A DNA stretch of 64,000 bases from Streptomyces actinomycinicus (GTDB taxonomy: Bacteria; Actinomycetota; Actinomycetes; Streptomycetales; Streptomycetaceae): positions 1-64,000 of the forward strand of contig NZ_JAERRK010000013.1 of NCBI RefSeq assembly GCF_016741775.1, written 5' to 3'. The notes beneath the pieces are model-generated. The model was given only the letters and a program-made list of their open reading frames with translations, was not told the DNA's origin and ran no database searches. The first letter of the stretch is position 1. Each line of letters opens with the position of its first letter. A program made the position numbers and the translations under genes. Of this stretch, positions 52,869 to 62,721 are shown in pieces.

Positions 52869-53377
52869 GCGAGGGGACCGATCAGGCCGCGAAGGCCGAG
52901 CTGGGCGCGCTGCAGGCGGCGCTGGCGGCCGAGCACGCGGCGGTGTACGGGTACGGCGTCGTCGGTGGGCGGATCGGCGAGCGGCGCCGGGCCGAGGCCC
53001 GGGCGGCGTACGACGCCCACCGGGCCCGGCGGGACACGCTGGTGCGGGCGGTGCGCGACCTGGGCGGCACGCCGGTCGCCGCGAGCGCCGCGTACGCTCT
53101 GCCGTTCCCGGTCCAGGACGGGACGTCGGCCGTGCGGCTGGCGGCGCGCCTGGAGGAACGCGTGGCCGGGGTGTACTCGGACCTGGTGCGGGCGGCGAGC
53201 GGCGCACGCCGGGCCGACGCCGCCGGGGCGCTGCGGGAGGCCGCGGTGCGGGCGGTGCGCTGGAGCGGGGAGAGCGTAGCCTTCCCTGGACTCGCCGAAC
53301 GGTCCGGCGAGCGGGCCGGCGCGGCCGGCACTACCCCGTCGGCCCCACCGTCGCCCTCGGCACGGGCGTCCCGGTAG
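52865..53377 (+). CDS. DUF4439 ferritin-like protein
   Basis: 170 aa four-helix-bundle pattern. LQAALAAEHAAVYGYGVVGGR carries the ferritin-like Glu/His signature, and LAARLEERVAGVYSDLVRA the second one. A Ser/Pro/Ala-rich tail follows. No signal peptide. GTG start inside the stop of the lipoprotein gene. Metal binding and substrate unknown; the assignment is by pattern recognition. Confidence 0.85.
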   Translation: MSEGTDQAAKAELGALQAALAAEHAAVYGYGVVGGRIGERRRAEARAAYDAHRARRDTLVRAVRDLGGTPVAASAAYALPFPVQDGTSAVRLAARLEERVAGVYSDLVRAASGARRADAAGALREAAVRAVRWSGESVAFPGLAERSGERAGAAGTTPSAPPSPSARASR

Positions 53378-53479
53378 CCGCCGGGCCGGGCCGCGGGACA
53401 GCACCGCTGGGCGCCACCGCAGGACAGCATGACGGACAGCACCCGGGCAGGGAGCGGACAGGAAGGGAACGACTCGCGC

Positions 53480-54445
53480 ATGGCTTTCGAACCGCCGCAG
53501 CGCCTGGTACGGGCGCTCGGTGAGACGGCACCCGCCGGCGACGACTGGCTGGCGCGGCTGTCCGAGACGGCCGAACGGGCCGTCGCCCGGCGCGAGTTGA
53601 CCGTCGAGCGGGTCCAGGTACCGGGCGGTCGCAGCAGCCTGGTGGTGCTGGTGCGGCGGGCGGACGGCACCCCCGCCGTGCTGAAGCTGGCCCCGCCGCG
53701 GGCCCGCCCGGAGAGCGAGCGGGCCGCGCTGGCGCACTGGGGTGGCCTCGGCGCCGTACAGCTGCTGGAGGCCGGGCCGGAAGAGGGCGTGCAGCTGCTG
53801 GAGGCCGGGCCGGAAGAGGGCGTGCAGCTGCTGGAGGCCGGGCCGGAAGAGGGCGTGCTGCTGCTGGAGCGGCTGCATCCGGACGTGTCGGTGCGGTCGC
53901 TGCCGGAGGCGAAGGCCCTGCTGGAGGCGGCGGGGACGCTGCGCCGGCTGTGGGTCGAGCCGCCGGCCGGCCATGTCTTCGAGACCGTCGCGGAGCGCAC
54001 CGGCCGGCAGGCGACGGCGATGCGGACGGGCGCCGGGGCCCACCCGGACGCGGCACCGCTGGTCGACGCGGCGCTCTCGGCCCGCGACGAGCTGCTGGCC
54101 GCGCCGCCCGAGCAGCTGCTGCTGCACGGCACGTTCCGGCAGAGCAAGGTGCTCGCCGGGGAGCGGATGCCATGGCTCGCGGTGGGTCCGGACCCGGTGG
54201 TCGGCGAGACCGCCTTCGACCTGGCGCGGCTCGTGCGGGACCGGGTGGAGGACCTGATCGCGGCGTCGTCCGGGCCGTCCACCACGCGGCGCCGCATCAA
54301 GCGGCTCGCGGAGTCGCTGGAGGTGGACCAGGAGCGGCTGCGCGGCTGGACGCTGTTCCGGGCGGTGGAGTCCGGGATACGTGCCCGACGGGTCGGCCGC
54401 GAGAAGGACGCGGAACTGCTGCTGGAGTTCGCGTCCTGGCTCTAG
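53480..54445 (+). CDS. Degenerate aminoglycoside-phosphotransferase-like protein
   Basis: 321 aa, related to the streptomycin-6-kinase type of the APH fold (AVLKLAPP, LLHGTFRQSKVLAGERMPWLA, VVGETAFDLARLV). The catalytic HGD is HGT, the Asn of the loop is replaced (RQSKV), and the metal-binding Asp of the DPxP motif is Gly (VGPDP), so phosphotransfer is unlikely. Residues about 94-126 are three copies of QLLEAGPEEGV made by an exact 33-bp repeat. ATG at 53480 with GGAAGGG 12 nt upstream; an ATG at 53429 is possible. Its role is unknown and it should not be read as a resistance gene. Confidence 0.85.
   Translation: MAFEPPQRLVRALGETAPAGDDWLARLSETAERAVARRELTVERVQVPGGRSSLVVLVRRADGTPAVLKLAPPRARPESERAALAHWGGLGAVQLLEAGPEEGVQLLEAGPEEGVQLLEAGPEEGVLLLERLHPDVSVRSLPEAKALLEAAGTLRRLWVEPPAGHVFETVAERTGRQATAMRTGAGAHPDAAPLVDAALSARDELLAAPPEQLLLHGTFRQSKVLAGERMPWLAVGPDPVVGETAFDLARLVRDRVEDLIAASSGPSTTRRRIKRLAESLEVDQERLRGWTLFRAVESGIRARRVGREKDAELLLEFASWL
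53759..53857 (+). repeat. Three exact 33-bp tandem repeats
   Basis: Units at 53759-53791, 53792-53824 and 53825-53857 are identical and in frame, each adding 11 residues to the APH-like protein. A partial fourth copy (CTGCTGGAG) follows. Identity over all units points to recent expansion. Confidence 0.95.
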
Positions 54446-54621
54446 CCCGGAGGTGGCGTGTCCGCAGCCCTGGCTCCAGCCCTGACGGCGGCTGTGGCCC
54501 TGACTCCGGCCCTGCCTGCGGCTGTGGCCCTGACTCCGGCCCTGCCCTGGGCCGTGGGGCGGGGGCTCCAGCCCTGACCGTGGCCGTGGCCGTGGCTCTG
54601 GCCGTGGTCCTGGCCCCGGCT
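54446..54621. repeat. Low-complexity repeats between two genes
   Basis: Degenerate tandem material rich in GGCCCTG/GGCCGTG steps, including two 30-bp units at 54491-54520 and 54521-54550 that are nearly identical. It lies between convergent genes and spills into the Gly/Arg/Gln-rich tail of the GNAT gene. Confidence 0.75.
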
Positions 54622-55170
54622 CTATCCCCGGCCCCCGCTCCGGCCCGGGGCCTGGCCCTGGCCCTGCCGTCGGCCCGCCCCGTCGTCCGTGGCCAGCAGG
54701 CGCCGGTAGCGGACGCCCGGCCGGCCGCCGACGGGGGCGTCGGCCACCACGGCGAACCCGTTCTTCTCCAGCACGGTCCGGGACGCCGTGTGGTCGAGGA
54801 CGGTGAGCGCGGTGAGGGCGGTCAGCCCGTAGGCCGTGCGGGCGATGTCGCACACCTCGGCGACCATTGCCGTGGCCAGTCCACGGCCCGCGGCACGTTC
54901 GCCGATCCGGTAGCCGAGTTCGGCGCTGCCGTCCTCGACGTCGAGCAGGTTGACGCGGCCGACGAGCCGGCCCCGGCCGTCCAGGACCACGTGGAAGTGG
55001 CAGACCCCGGCGGCCTGTTCGGCGAGGAGGGCGTGGAGGCGCTCGGTGAACTCGGCGAAGTAGGCCTCGCCGCGGTCGGGCACCGTCCGGGCGAAGTACT
55101 CCCGGTTCTCACGTTCGAAGGCCAGCAGGGCGGCCTCGTGCCCGGCCCGTAGTCGTTCCAGTGTCGCCAT
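54622..55170 (-). CDS. GNAT acetyltransferase, RimJ-like
   Basis: 182 aa. Acetyl-CoA loop region ELGYRIGERAAGRGLATAMV and C-terminal DHTASRTVLEKNGFAVV are typical of the RimJ/RimL group that acetylates protein N-termini or small amines. ATG at 55170 (MATLERLRAGHE). The last ~15 residues (RQGQGQAPGRSGGRG) are low-complexity and merge with the repeats beyond the stop, so the tail may be a recent extension. Confidence 0.85.
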   Translation of the reverse strand: MATLERLRAGHEAALLAFERENREYFARTVPDRGEAYFAEFTERLHALLAEQAAGVCHFHVVLDGRGRLVGRVNLLDVEDGSAELGYRIGERAAGRGLATAMVAEVCDIARTAYGLTALTALTVLDHTASRTVLEKNGFAVVADAPVGGRPGVRYRRLLATDDGAGRRQGQGQAPGRSGGRG

Positions 55171-55294
55171 GAGCGCCAGCGTACGGACCGGTCACTGCCG
55201 GCCGGGAACGATTTTTCAGGGGACCGCGTGCGCACGGCGGCCGGGCGCACGGGGGATGTCCGGGCGCGCGGCGGACGTCCGGGCGCATGGCGGA

Positions 55295-55323
55295 CGTCCG
55301 GAGGCGGTGGCCGCCTCCGGACG
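55295..55323. terminator. Stem-loop terminator after proS
   Basis: Perfect 13-bp repeat (CGTCCGGAGGCGG 55295-55307, complement 55311-55323) with a 3-nt centre, 20 nt past the proS stop. Short direct repeats of GCGGACGTCCG lie just beyond. Confidence 0.75.
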
Positions 55324-55342
55324 GTGTCCTGTGAGTTCTCGT

Positions 55343-57049
55343 CTACTGCGCGGTCAGGCGGGCGATCGCGTCCTCGACCGTCAGTTCCTCGCGCTCACCG
55401 GTCTTGCGGTCCTTCAGCTCCAGCACGCCCTCGCCCGCCCGCCGCCCGGCGACGAGGATCTGCGGGACACCGATCAGCTCGGCGTCGGTGAACTTCACGC
55501 CCGGGGAGACCCCGGCCCGGTCGTCCACGAGGACGCGCACACCGGCGGCGGCGAGCTTCTCGGAGACGTCGAGGGCCACCTCGGTCTGCAGCGCCTTGCC
55601 GGCGGCGACGACGTGCACGTCGGCCGGGGCGACCTCCTTGGGCCAGACCAGGCCGTGCTCGTCGGCGGTCTGCTCGGCGAGCGCGGCGACGGCACGGGAG
55701 ACGCCGACGCCGTAGGAGCCCATGGTGACGCGGACCGGCTTGCCGTTCTGGCCCAGCACGTCGAGCTTGAGGGCGTCGGCGTACTTGCGGCCCAGCTGGA
55801 AGATGTGGCCGATCTCGATGGCGCGGTCCAGCTTCAGGCCGGTGCCGCACTTCGGGCAGGGGTCGCCGTCCTGCACGACCACGACGTCCACGTACTCGTC
55901 GGCCTCGAAGTCACGGCCGGCGACGACGTTCCTGGCGTGCGTGTGCTCCTTGTTGGCGCCGGTGATCCAGCCGGTGCCGGGGGCCACGCGCGGGTCGGCG
56001 ATGTACTTGACCTTCTCGCCCAGGCCCTGGGGGCCGACGTAGCCGCGGACCAGGTCGGGCCGGCCGGCGAAGTCGGCCTCGGTGACCATCTCCACGACGG
56101 CCGGGGCGAAGTGCGCCTCGACCTTGTCCATGTCGACCTCGCGGTCACCGGGCACGCCGACGGCGACGATCTCGCCGTCCACCTTGACCAGCAGGTTCTT
56201 CAGCGTGGCGGAGGCCGGTACGCCGAGCGAGGCGGCCAGGGTCTCGATGGTCGGGGTGTCCGGGGTGGGGATCTCCTCGAGCGCGGGCACGGCGGAGCCG
56301 TCGACCGGCTTCAGCTCGTAGGAGATCGCCTCGGTGTTGGCGGCGAAGTCACAGTTCGGGCAGTCCGCGAAGAGGTCCTCGCCCGCCTCGGACGGGGCGA
56401 GGAACTCCTCGGACTTGGAGCCGCCCATCGCGCCCGCGGTGGCGGCGCAGATGCGGTAGTCGAGGCCGAGCCGCTCGAAGATGTTCTGGTACGCCTGGCG
56501 GTGCAGGGCGTAGGACCGGGCCAGGCCCTCGTCGTCCAGGTCGAAGGAGTACGAGTCCTTCATCAGGAACTCACGGCCGCGCAGGATGCCGGCGCGGGGA
56601 CGGGCCTCGTCGCGGAACTTGGTCTGGATCTGGTACAGGACCACCGGCAGGTCCTTGTAGGAGGTGCACTGGTCCTTGACCAGGAGGGTGAAGATCTCCT
56701 CGTGGGTGGGGCCGAGGAGGTAGTCGCCGCCCTTGCGGTCCTTGAGCCGGAACAGCTCCTGGCCGTACTCGTCCCAGCGGCCGGTGGCGTCGTAGGGCTC
56801 GCGCGGCAGCAGGGCGGGCAGCGAGACCTCCTGGGCGCCGATGGCGTCCATCTCCTCGCGGACGACCCGCTCGATGTTGGCGAGGACCTTCTTGCCGAGG
56901 GGCAGCCAGCTCCAGATGCCGGCGGCCGTGCGGCGGACGTAGCCGGCGCGTACGAGGAGCTTGTGGCTGAGGACCTCGGCGTCCGCCGGGTCGTCGCGCA
57001 GCGTCTTCGCCATCAACTGGGACATGCGCTGGACCGGTGCGTTGGCCAT
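55343..57049 (-). CDS. proS: Prolyl-tRNA synthetase
   Basis: 568 aa, bacterial-type ProRS of class II. Motifs visible: the N-terminal class II core (AAGIWSWLPLGKKVL, TKFRDEARPRAGILRGREFLMKDSYSFD), an inserted editing domain of the YbaK type (about residues 225-385), then GSYGVGVSRAVAALAEQ and the anticodon-binding domain. ATG at 57049 (MANAPVQRMSQ) with AGGAG 10 nt upstream. An upstream in-frame ATG at 57082 is not needed. It is followed by a terminator and sits alone. Confidence 0.97.
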   Translation of the reverse strand: MANAPVQRMSQLMAKTLRDDPADAEVLSHKLLVRAGYVRRTAAGIWSWLPLGKKVLANIERVVREEMDAIGAQEVSLPALLPREPYDATGRWDEYGQELFRLKDRKGGDYLLGPTHEEIFTLLVKDQCTSYKDLPVVLYQIQTKFRDEARPRAGILRGREFLMKDSYSFDLDDEGLARSYALHRQAYQNIFERLGLDYRICAATAGAMGGSKSEEFLAPSEAGEDLFADCPNCDFAANTEAISYELKPVDGSAVPALEEIPTPDTPTIETLAASLGVPASATLKNLLVKVDGEIVAVGVPGDREVDMDKVEAHFAPAVVEMVTEADFAGRPDLVRGYVGPQGLGEKVKYIADPRVAPGTGWITGANKEHTHARNVVAGRDFEADEYVDVVVVQDGDPCPKCGTGLKLDRAIEIGHIFQLGRKYADALKLDVLGQNGKPVRVTMGSYGVGVSRAVAALAEQTADEHGLVWPKEVAPADVHVVAAGKALQTEVALDVSEKLAAAGVRVLVDDRAGVSPGVKFTDAELIGVPQILVAGRRAGEGVLELKDRKTGEREELTVEDAIARLTAQ

Positions 57050-57158
57050 GGTTCTCGTACTCCTGCTGGATGGGATCCCCACGCTCGAGCGCGGCCGAGA
57101 GTGGAGGAGGGTGATGGCACAGGAGGTTAGCCCGGCCGCCTGTGCCGGTGGAAATCGG

Positions 57159-57689
57159 TTATCGCCTGCGCAGCGGCAGCGGAGCGCCCATCACGGCGTA
57201 CGGCCGGGGGGCGCTCGGGAAGTGCACCTGGCGGGCGAGGTCGATGTAACCGAGGGAGTGGTAGAGGCCGCGGGCGGGGCTGTCGGTGTCGATCGCGGAG
57301 AGGATCGAGCGGGGTTCGGCGGCGGTGTCGGTGATGGTGGTGATGAGGTGCCGGCCGATGCCGCGGTTCTGGTGGCCGGGGTGGACGTGCAGCTCGGTGA
57401 TGACGAAGGCGTCGTCCAGCCAGCTCTCGTTGCCGTTGGCGCGGAGGTAGGGCTCCACGACGGTGGACCACCAGTGGGTGCGGCTGTTGGGCATGCCGTA
57501 CACGAACCCCACGAGTCGTCCGCCGGCGGTGGCGCCGTAGGCCCGCGCGCCCTGGTACTGCATGTGGCGCAGCACGATCTGGCGGCGTACGGCCACCTCG
57601 TCCGGGCCGAGCCCGAAGGCGAGGGCCTGGACCGCCAGGGCCTCGTCGACGTGGGCGGTGAGGTCCAGGGTGCCGATCACGAGGTCCAT
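57159..57689 (-). CDS. GNAT acetyltransferase
   Basis: 176 aa. N-acetyltransferase fold with ITELHVHPGHQNRGIGRHLI (the acetyl-CoA-binding Q/RxxGxG/A loop) and ARGLYHSLGYIDLAR. Substrate not predictable. ATG at 57689 lies 20 nt after the preceding GNAT gene; the ribosome binding site is poor, suggesting coupling to it. Confidence 0.85.
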   Translation of the reverse strand: MDLVIGTLDLTAHVDEALAVQALAFGLGPDEVAVRRQIVLRHMQYQGARAYGATAGGRLVGFVYGMPNSRTHWWSTVVEPYLRANGNESWLDDAFVITELHVHPGHQNRGIGRHLITTITDTAAEPRSILSAIDTDSPARGLYHSLGYIDLARQVHFPSAPRPYAVMGAPLPLRRR

Positions 57690-57709
57690 GCGGGGAGCGT
57701 ACAGGGGGT

Positions 57710-58558
57710 TCAGAACAGCACACTCATGAAGGCGCCGACCTCCTGGAAGCCCACGCGCTGGTACGTCCTGCGGGCCGCGGTGTTGTAGTCGTTGACGTAG
57801 AGGCTCACGACGGGGGCCACGTCGGCCATGGCGTAGCGCAGGACCGCCGCCATGGCCGGGGCCGCCAGTCCTCTGCGCCGGTACTCCGGTGCCACCCACA
57901 CGCCCTGGATCTGGCAGGCCTTGGAGGTCGCGGCGCCGATCTCCGCCTTGAACACGACCCGGCCGTCCTCGTCGATGCGGGCGAAGGAGCGGCCGGAGCC
58001 GACGAGTTCCGCGACCCGGGCCTGGTAGAGCAGGCCGCCGTCGCCGGACAGCGGGGAGACGCCGACCTCCTCGGTGAACATCGCCACGCAGGCCGGCATG
58101 ATCGTGTCCATCTCGTCCTTGCGGACGCGGCGGACGTACGGGTCCGGGGCGATGTCGGCGGGCATGCGGTCGGTGACCATCAGGGGCTGCTGGGCGCGGA
58201 CCTCGCGGGCCGGGCCCCAGTGCGGTTCCAGCAGCCGCCACAGCGCGGCGGTGGACTCGGCGGGGCCGACGATGGAGGAGCAGCGGCGGCCGGCCCGCCG
58301 GGCGCGGTCGGCGAAGGCGCGGACGGCGCGCGGGGTGGCGCAGATGGGGACCAGGTTGGCGCCCGCGTAGCACAGGGACGTGAGTATGCCGTCCTCGTAC
58401 CAGCCCCACATCTCGCCGCCGAGCCGCCAGGGGTCGAGGCCGGCCACCTGGACGCGGGAGGCGACGAAAGCGTTCGCGACCGGCTCGCGGTCGAGGACGG
58501 CGAGCGCTGCGTCCAGGTCGCTCGGTTCGAGCACCCGTGAGGTGGTCTGGGTCAACAC
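57710..58558 (-). CDS. DUF4081-GNAT acetyltransferase
   Basis: 282 aa, two-part protein. The N-terminal ~130 residues match the DUF4081 pattern (DREPVANAFVASRVQ, GEMWGWYEDGILTSLCYAGANLVP). The C-terminal GNAT domain has IQGVWVAPEYRRRGLAAPAMAAVL and SLYVNDYNTAARRTYQRVGF. The family is conserved next to ispG and proS in Streptomyces, from memory. GTG at 58558. Substrate unknown. Confidence 0.85.
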   Translation of the reverse strand: MLTQTTSRVLEPSDLDAALAVLDREPVANAFVASRVQVAGLDPWRLGGEMWGWYEDGILTSLCYAGANLVPICATPRAVRAFADRARRAGRRCSSIVGPAESTAALWRLLEPHWGPAREVRAQQPLMVTDRMPADIAPDPYVRRVRKDEMDTIMPACVAMFTEEVGVSPLSGDGGLLYQARVAELVGSGRSFARIDEDGRVVFKAEIGAATSKACQIQGVWVAPEYRRRGLAAPAMAAVLRYAMADVAPVVSLYVNDYNTAARRTYQRVGFQEVGAFMSVLF

Positions 58559-58718
58559 GGCCGGGGCCTTACGCTGGGGTTCTGCCTGATCCCCGCACTA
58601 TAGCTGCGCAGGCTTGGCCGTGCGCCTTCCAGCCCGGGGGCCCGCGTGCGACGGCGGGTGCCCGTGCATTGCGGCTCGTCGCGCAGTTCCCCGCGCCCCT
58701 TCCAGGGCGCGGGAAGGG

Positions 58719-59876
<1,158 letters not shown>

Positions 59877-59940
59877 CTGCTGTGCAACCCCAAGTCGTGG
59901 ATCAAAGTCCGGTCCCGTGAACGGCGGGCTCCAGGCTTCG

Positions 59941-59946
59941 AGATTA
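59941..59946 (-). promoter_or_regulatory. -10-like box upstream of ispG
   Basis: TAATCT on the minus strand, a strong TANNNT match, would give a leader of about 58 nt before the ispG ATG. The -35 region lacks a TTGAC core. Confidence 0.4.
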
Positions 59947-59999
59947 CGGCACCGGCCCGGACGCCAGCACATCCCACCCGGTAAACCCACTCGATGGAA

Positions 60000-60030
60000 G
60001 GCGGCCCGGAACACCGGGTTCCGGGCCGCC
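60000..60030. terminator. Stem-loop terminator after the RseP-type gene
   Basis: Perfect 13-bp stem (60000-60012 with 60018-60030), 5-nt loop, 15 nt beyond the stop codon. It separates dxr-rseP from ispG. Confidence 0.85.
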
Positions 60031-60045
60031 TGGAACGTCGGACGG

Positions 60046-61350
60046 CTACGAGATCTTCACCGGGTTGACCACGTCCGCGATCAGCACCAGGACGGTGAAG
60101 CAGACGAAGATCCCGGCCACCACGTACGCCACCGGCATGAGCCTGGCGACGTCGAACGGACCGGGGTCGGGCCGGCGCAGCACCCGGGCCACGTTCCGCC
60201 TGAGCGCCTCCCACAGGGCGCCCGCGATGTGCCCGCCGTCGAGCGGGAGCAGCGGGAGCATGTTGAACAGGAAAAGGGAGAGGTTGAAGCCGGCGACCAC
60301 GAAGACGGCCATGGCCAGCTGCTGCGAGGCGGGGATGTCCAGCGTGGCGATCTCGCCGGTGACCCGGGCCGCGCCGACGATGCCCATCGGGGAGTCCGGC
60401 TCGCGCGGGCCGTCACCGAAGGCGGCGTCCCACAGGGCGGGGATCTTGCCGGGCAGGGAGACGAGGGAGTCGACCGCGTCCCCGACCCGGTCGCCCATCC
60501 AGGTCACGGACTGGCCGAAGTCCTGCTTGACGACGCCGCGGGCCGGGCTGAAGCCGAGGAAGCCGGCCTTGACGTACTCCCCCTCGACGTAGGCGCCGCT
60601 GGAGTCCTTCTTGGCGACCTGGTTCGTGGCGATCTCGGCGTGCAGGGTCAGCTGCTCGCCCTTGCGGTCGACGACGATCGGCACGCTCTTGCCGGCGCTC
60701 TCGCGGATCAGGTCCGAGAGCCGGTTCCAGTCGTCGGTGGGCACACCGCCGAGGGAGACGATCCTGTCGCCCGCCTTCACCCCGGCCTTGGCGGCCGGGG
60801 ACGCCGGGTCGGACTTCTTGCAGGTGTCGCGGTGCTCGCTCTGCGAGATCACACAGGGCGAGACGGACTCGACGGTGGTGGTCTCCTGCTGGATGCCGAA
60901 GCCCATCAGCACGGTGAGGAACAGGCCGATCGCGAGGATCAGGTTCATGAACGGGCCGGCGAACATGACGATGATCCGCTTCCACGGCTTGCGCGTGTAG
61001 AACATGCGCGTCTCGTCGCCGGCCCGTAGTTCCTCGAAGGCCGCCGAGCGGGCGTCCTCGATCATGCCCCGCCACGGGGAGGTGGAGCGGGCCGAGACCC
61101 GGCCCTGGTCGTCGGGCGGGAACATGCCGATCATGCGGATGTACCCGCCGAGCGGGATGGCCTTGATGCCGTACTCGGTCTCGCCCTTCTTCCGCGACCA
61201 CACGGTCGGCCCGAAGCCGACCATGTACTGCGGGACGCGGATGCCGAAGAGCTTGGCCGTGGACAGGTGCCCCAGCTCGTGCCACGCGATCGAGACGAGC
61301 AGGCCGACCGCGAAGACCACTATGCCGAGGATGAACATCAAGATCGTCAT
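60046..61350 (-). CDS. RseP-type site-2 zinc metalloprotease
   Basis: 434 aa membrane protease, M50 family. HELGH in the first membrane helix (residues 24-28), a PDZ domain with AKAGVKAGDRIVSLGGVP, and the second active-site motif NMLPLLPLDGGHI. Cleaves membrane-embedded substrates such as anti-sigma factors or signal-peptide remnants. ATG at 61350 overlaps the dxr stop by 4 nt (ATGA), as in many bacteria where the two genes are paired. Substrate here unknown. Confidence 0.93.
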   Translation of the reverse strand: MTILMFILGIVVFAVGLLVSIAWHELGHLSTAKLFGIRVPQYMVGFGPTVWSRKKGETEYGIKAIPLGGYIRMIGMFPPDDQGRVSARSTSPWRGMIEDARSAAFEELRAGDETRMFYTRKPWKRIIVMFAGPFMNLILAIGLFLTVLMGFGIQQETTTVESVSPCVISQSEHRDTCKKSDPASPAAKAGVKAGDRIVSLGGVPTDDWNRLSDLIRESAGKSVPIVVDRKGEQLTLHAEIATNQVAKKDSSGAYVEGEYVKAGFLGFSPARGVVKQDFGQSVTWMGDRVGDAVDSLVSLPGKIPALWDAAFGDGPREPDSPMGIVGAARVTGEIATLDIPASQQLAMAVFVVAGFNLSLFLFNMLPLLPLDGGHIAGALWEALRRNVARVLRRPDPGPFDVARLMPVAYVVAGIFVCFTVLVLIADVVNPVKIS

Positions 61351-62618
61351 GCACGCGCCTCCACGGTCGCCGTCGTGGCTGTGAGTTCGCGGGCCCGGGC
61401 CCGCGCCCAGGTCTCCGCTTCGAGGACGTCCGACACCGTGAGCGGAGTTCCCGTGGCCGGGGTGCCGTGTTCCTCGACCACCCGGGTGACGGTCTCCATG
61501 ATCCCGTTGAAGGGCAGCGCGCCGCAGCGGAAGGCCTCGACGCACTCCTCATTGGCCGCATTGAACACCGCCGGGGCCGTGCCCGCGAGCTGCCCCACGT
61601 GCCGGGCGAGGTTCACCGAGGGGAAGGCCTCGTCGTCCAGGGGGAAGAACTCCCAGGTGGAGGCCTTGCTCCAGTCGAAGGCGGGGGCCGCGTCCGGAAT
61701 GCGTTCCGGCCAGCCCAGGCCGACGGCGATGGGCCCGCGCATGTCGGGGGGCGTCGCCTGGGCGATCGTGGATCCGTCGGTGAACTCGACCATCGAGTGG
61801 ACATACGACTGCGGGTGCACGACGACCTCAATGCGGTCGAAGGGAATGTCGTAGAGGAGGTGCGCCTCGATGACTTCCAGGCCCTTGTTGACGAGGGTCG
61901 CCGAGTTGATCGTGATGACCGGGCCCATCGCCCAGGTGGGGTGTGCCAGGGCGTCCTCGACGGTGACGTTCGCCAGCTCGGCCCTGGTCCGGCCGCGGAA
62001 GGGGCCGCCGGAGGCGGTGACGACGAGCTTGCGGACGTCGGCGCGGGTGCCGGCGGCGAGCGCCTGGAAGAGGGCGGCGTGCTCGGAGTCCACCGGGATG
62101 ATCTGGCCGGGCTTGGCGAGTGCCTTGACCAGCGGGCCGCCGACGATCAGCGACTCCTTGTTGGCGAGCGCGAGGGTGCGGCCCGCCTCCAGGGCGGCGA
62201 GGGTGGGGGCGAGGCCGATGGAGCCGGTGATGCCGTTCAGCACGGTGTGGCAGTCGGAGGCGGCGATCCGGGTGGCCGCCTCGGGTCCGGCGAGGATCTC
62301 GGGCAGCGGCTCACCGGCGCCGTACTCGGCGGCGAGCGCCTCGCGCAGGGCGGGGACGACGTCCTCGCGGGCCACCGCCACGGTCCGCACCCGCAGCCGG
62401 TGCGCCTGCTCGGCGAGGAGGGCGATGCGGCCGCCGTTCGCGGAGAGGGCGGTGACCCGGAAGCGGTCGGGGTTGCGCAGCACGAGGTCGATGGCCTGGG
62501 TGCCGATGGATCCGGTGGAACCGAGGATCACCACGTCCTTGGGCCCGTCCCCTGCGGCGGGGTCGTAGACGAGGTGCGGATCGGCGAGGGGCGCCGGATG
62601 GGCGGGACTGTCGGTCAT
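61347..62618 (-). CDS. dxr: 1-deoxy-D-xylulose 5-phosphate reductoisomerase
   Basis: 423 aa. Second step of the MEP pathway, NADPH-dependent. NADP loop ILGSTGSIGTQAI, catalytic-region VDSEHAALFQAL and NKESLIVGG, and the HPQSYVHSMVEF metal/substrate region are all intact. ATG at 62618. The N-terminal ~25 residues (DSPAHPAPLADPHL) are an extra Pro-rich stretch often seen in Streptomyces Dxr. Confidence 0.96.
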   Translation of the reverse strand: MTDSPAHPAPLADPHLVYDPAAGDGPKDVVILGSTGSIGTQAIDLVLRNPDRFRVTALSANGGRIALLAEQAHRLRVRTVAVAREDVVPALREALAAEYGAGEPLPEILAGPEAATRIAASDCHTVLNGITGSIGLAPTLAALEAGRTLALANKESLIVGGPLVKALAKPGQIIPVDSEHAALFQALAAGTRADVRKLVVTASGGPFRGRTRAELANVTVEDALAHPTWAMGPVITINSATLVNKGLEVIEAHLLYDIPFDRIEVVVHPQSYVHSMVEFTDGSTIAQATPPDMRGPIAVGLGWPERIPDAAPAFDWSKASTWEFFPLDDEAFPSVNLARHVGQLAGTAPAVFNAANEECVEAFRCGALPFNGIMETVTRVVEEHGTPATGTPLTVSDVLEAETWARARARELTATTATVEARA

Positions 62619-62721
62619 CCCCCCATTGTTGCCGCTCTCGGTGACGGCTCGGACAGGGCGTCCCCCGGGCGGGTGGCTCGACGGCGTCCCGGCACCGGGG
62701 GCGGACCGGTCGGCTACGGCG

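Noticed and set aside
53480..54445. Aminoglycoside resistance gene
   Set aside because: Catalytic HGD and DPxP aspartates and the loop Asn are missing.
54446..54621. Possible CRISPR-like array
   Set aside because: Repeats are adjacent without unique spacers and are low-complexity GC steps; no cas genes nearby.
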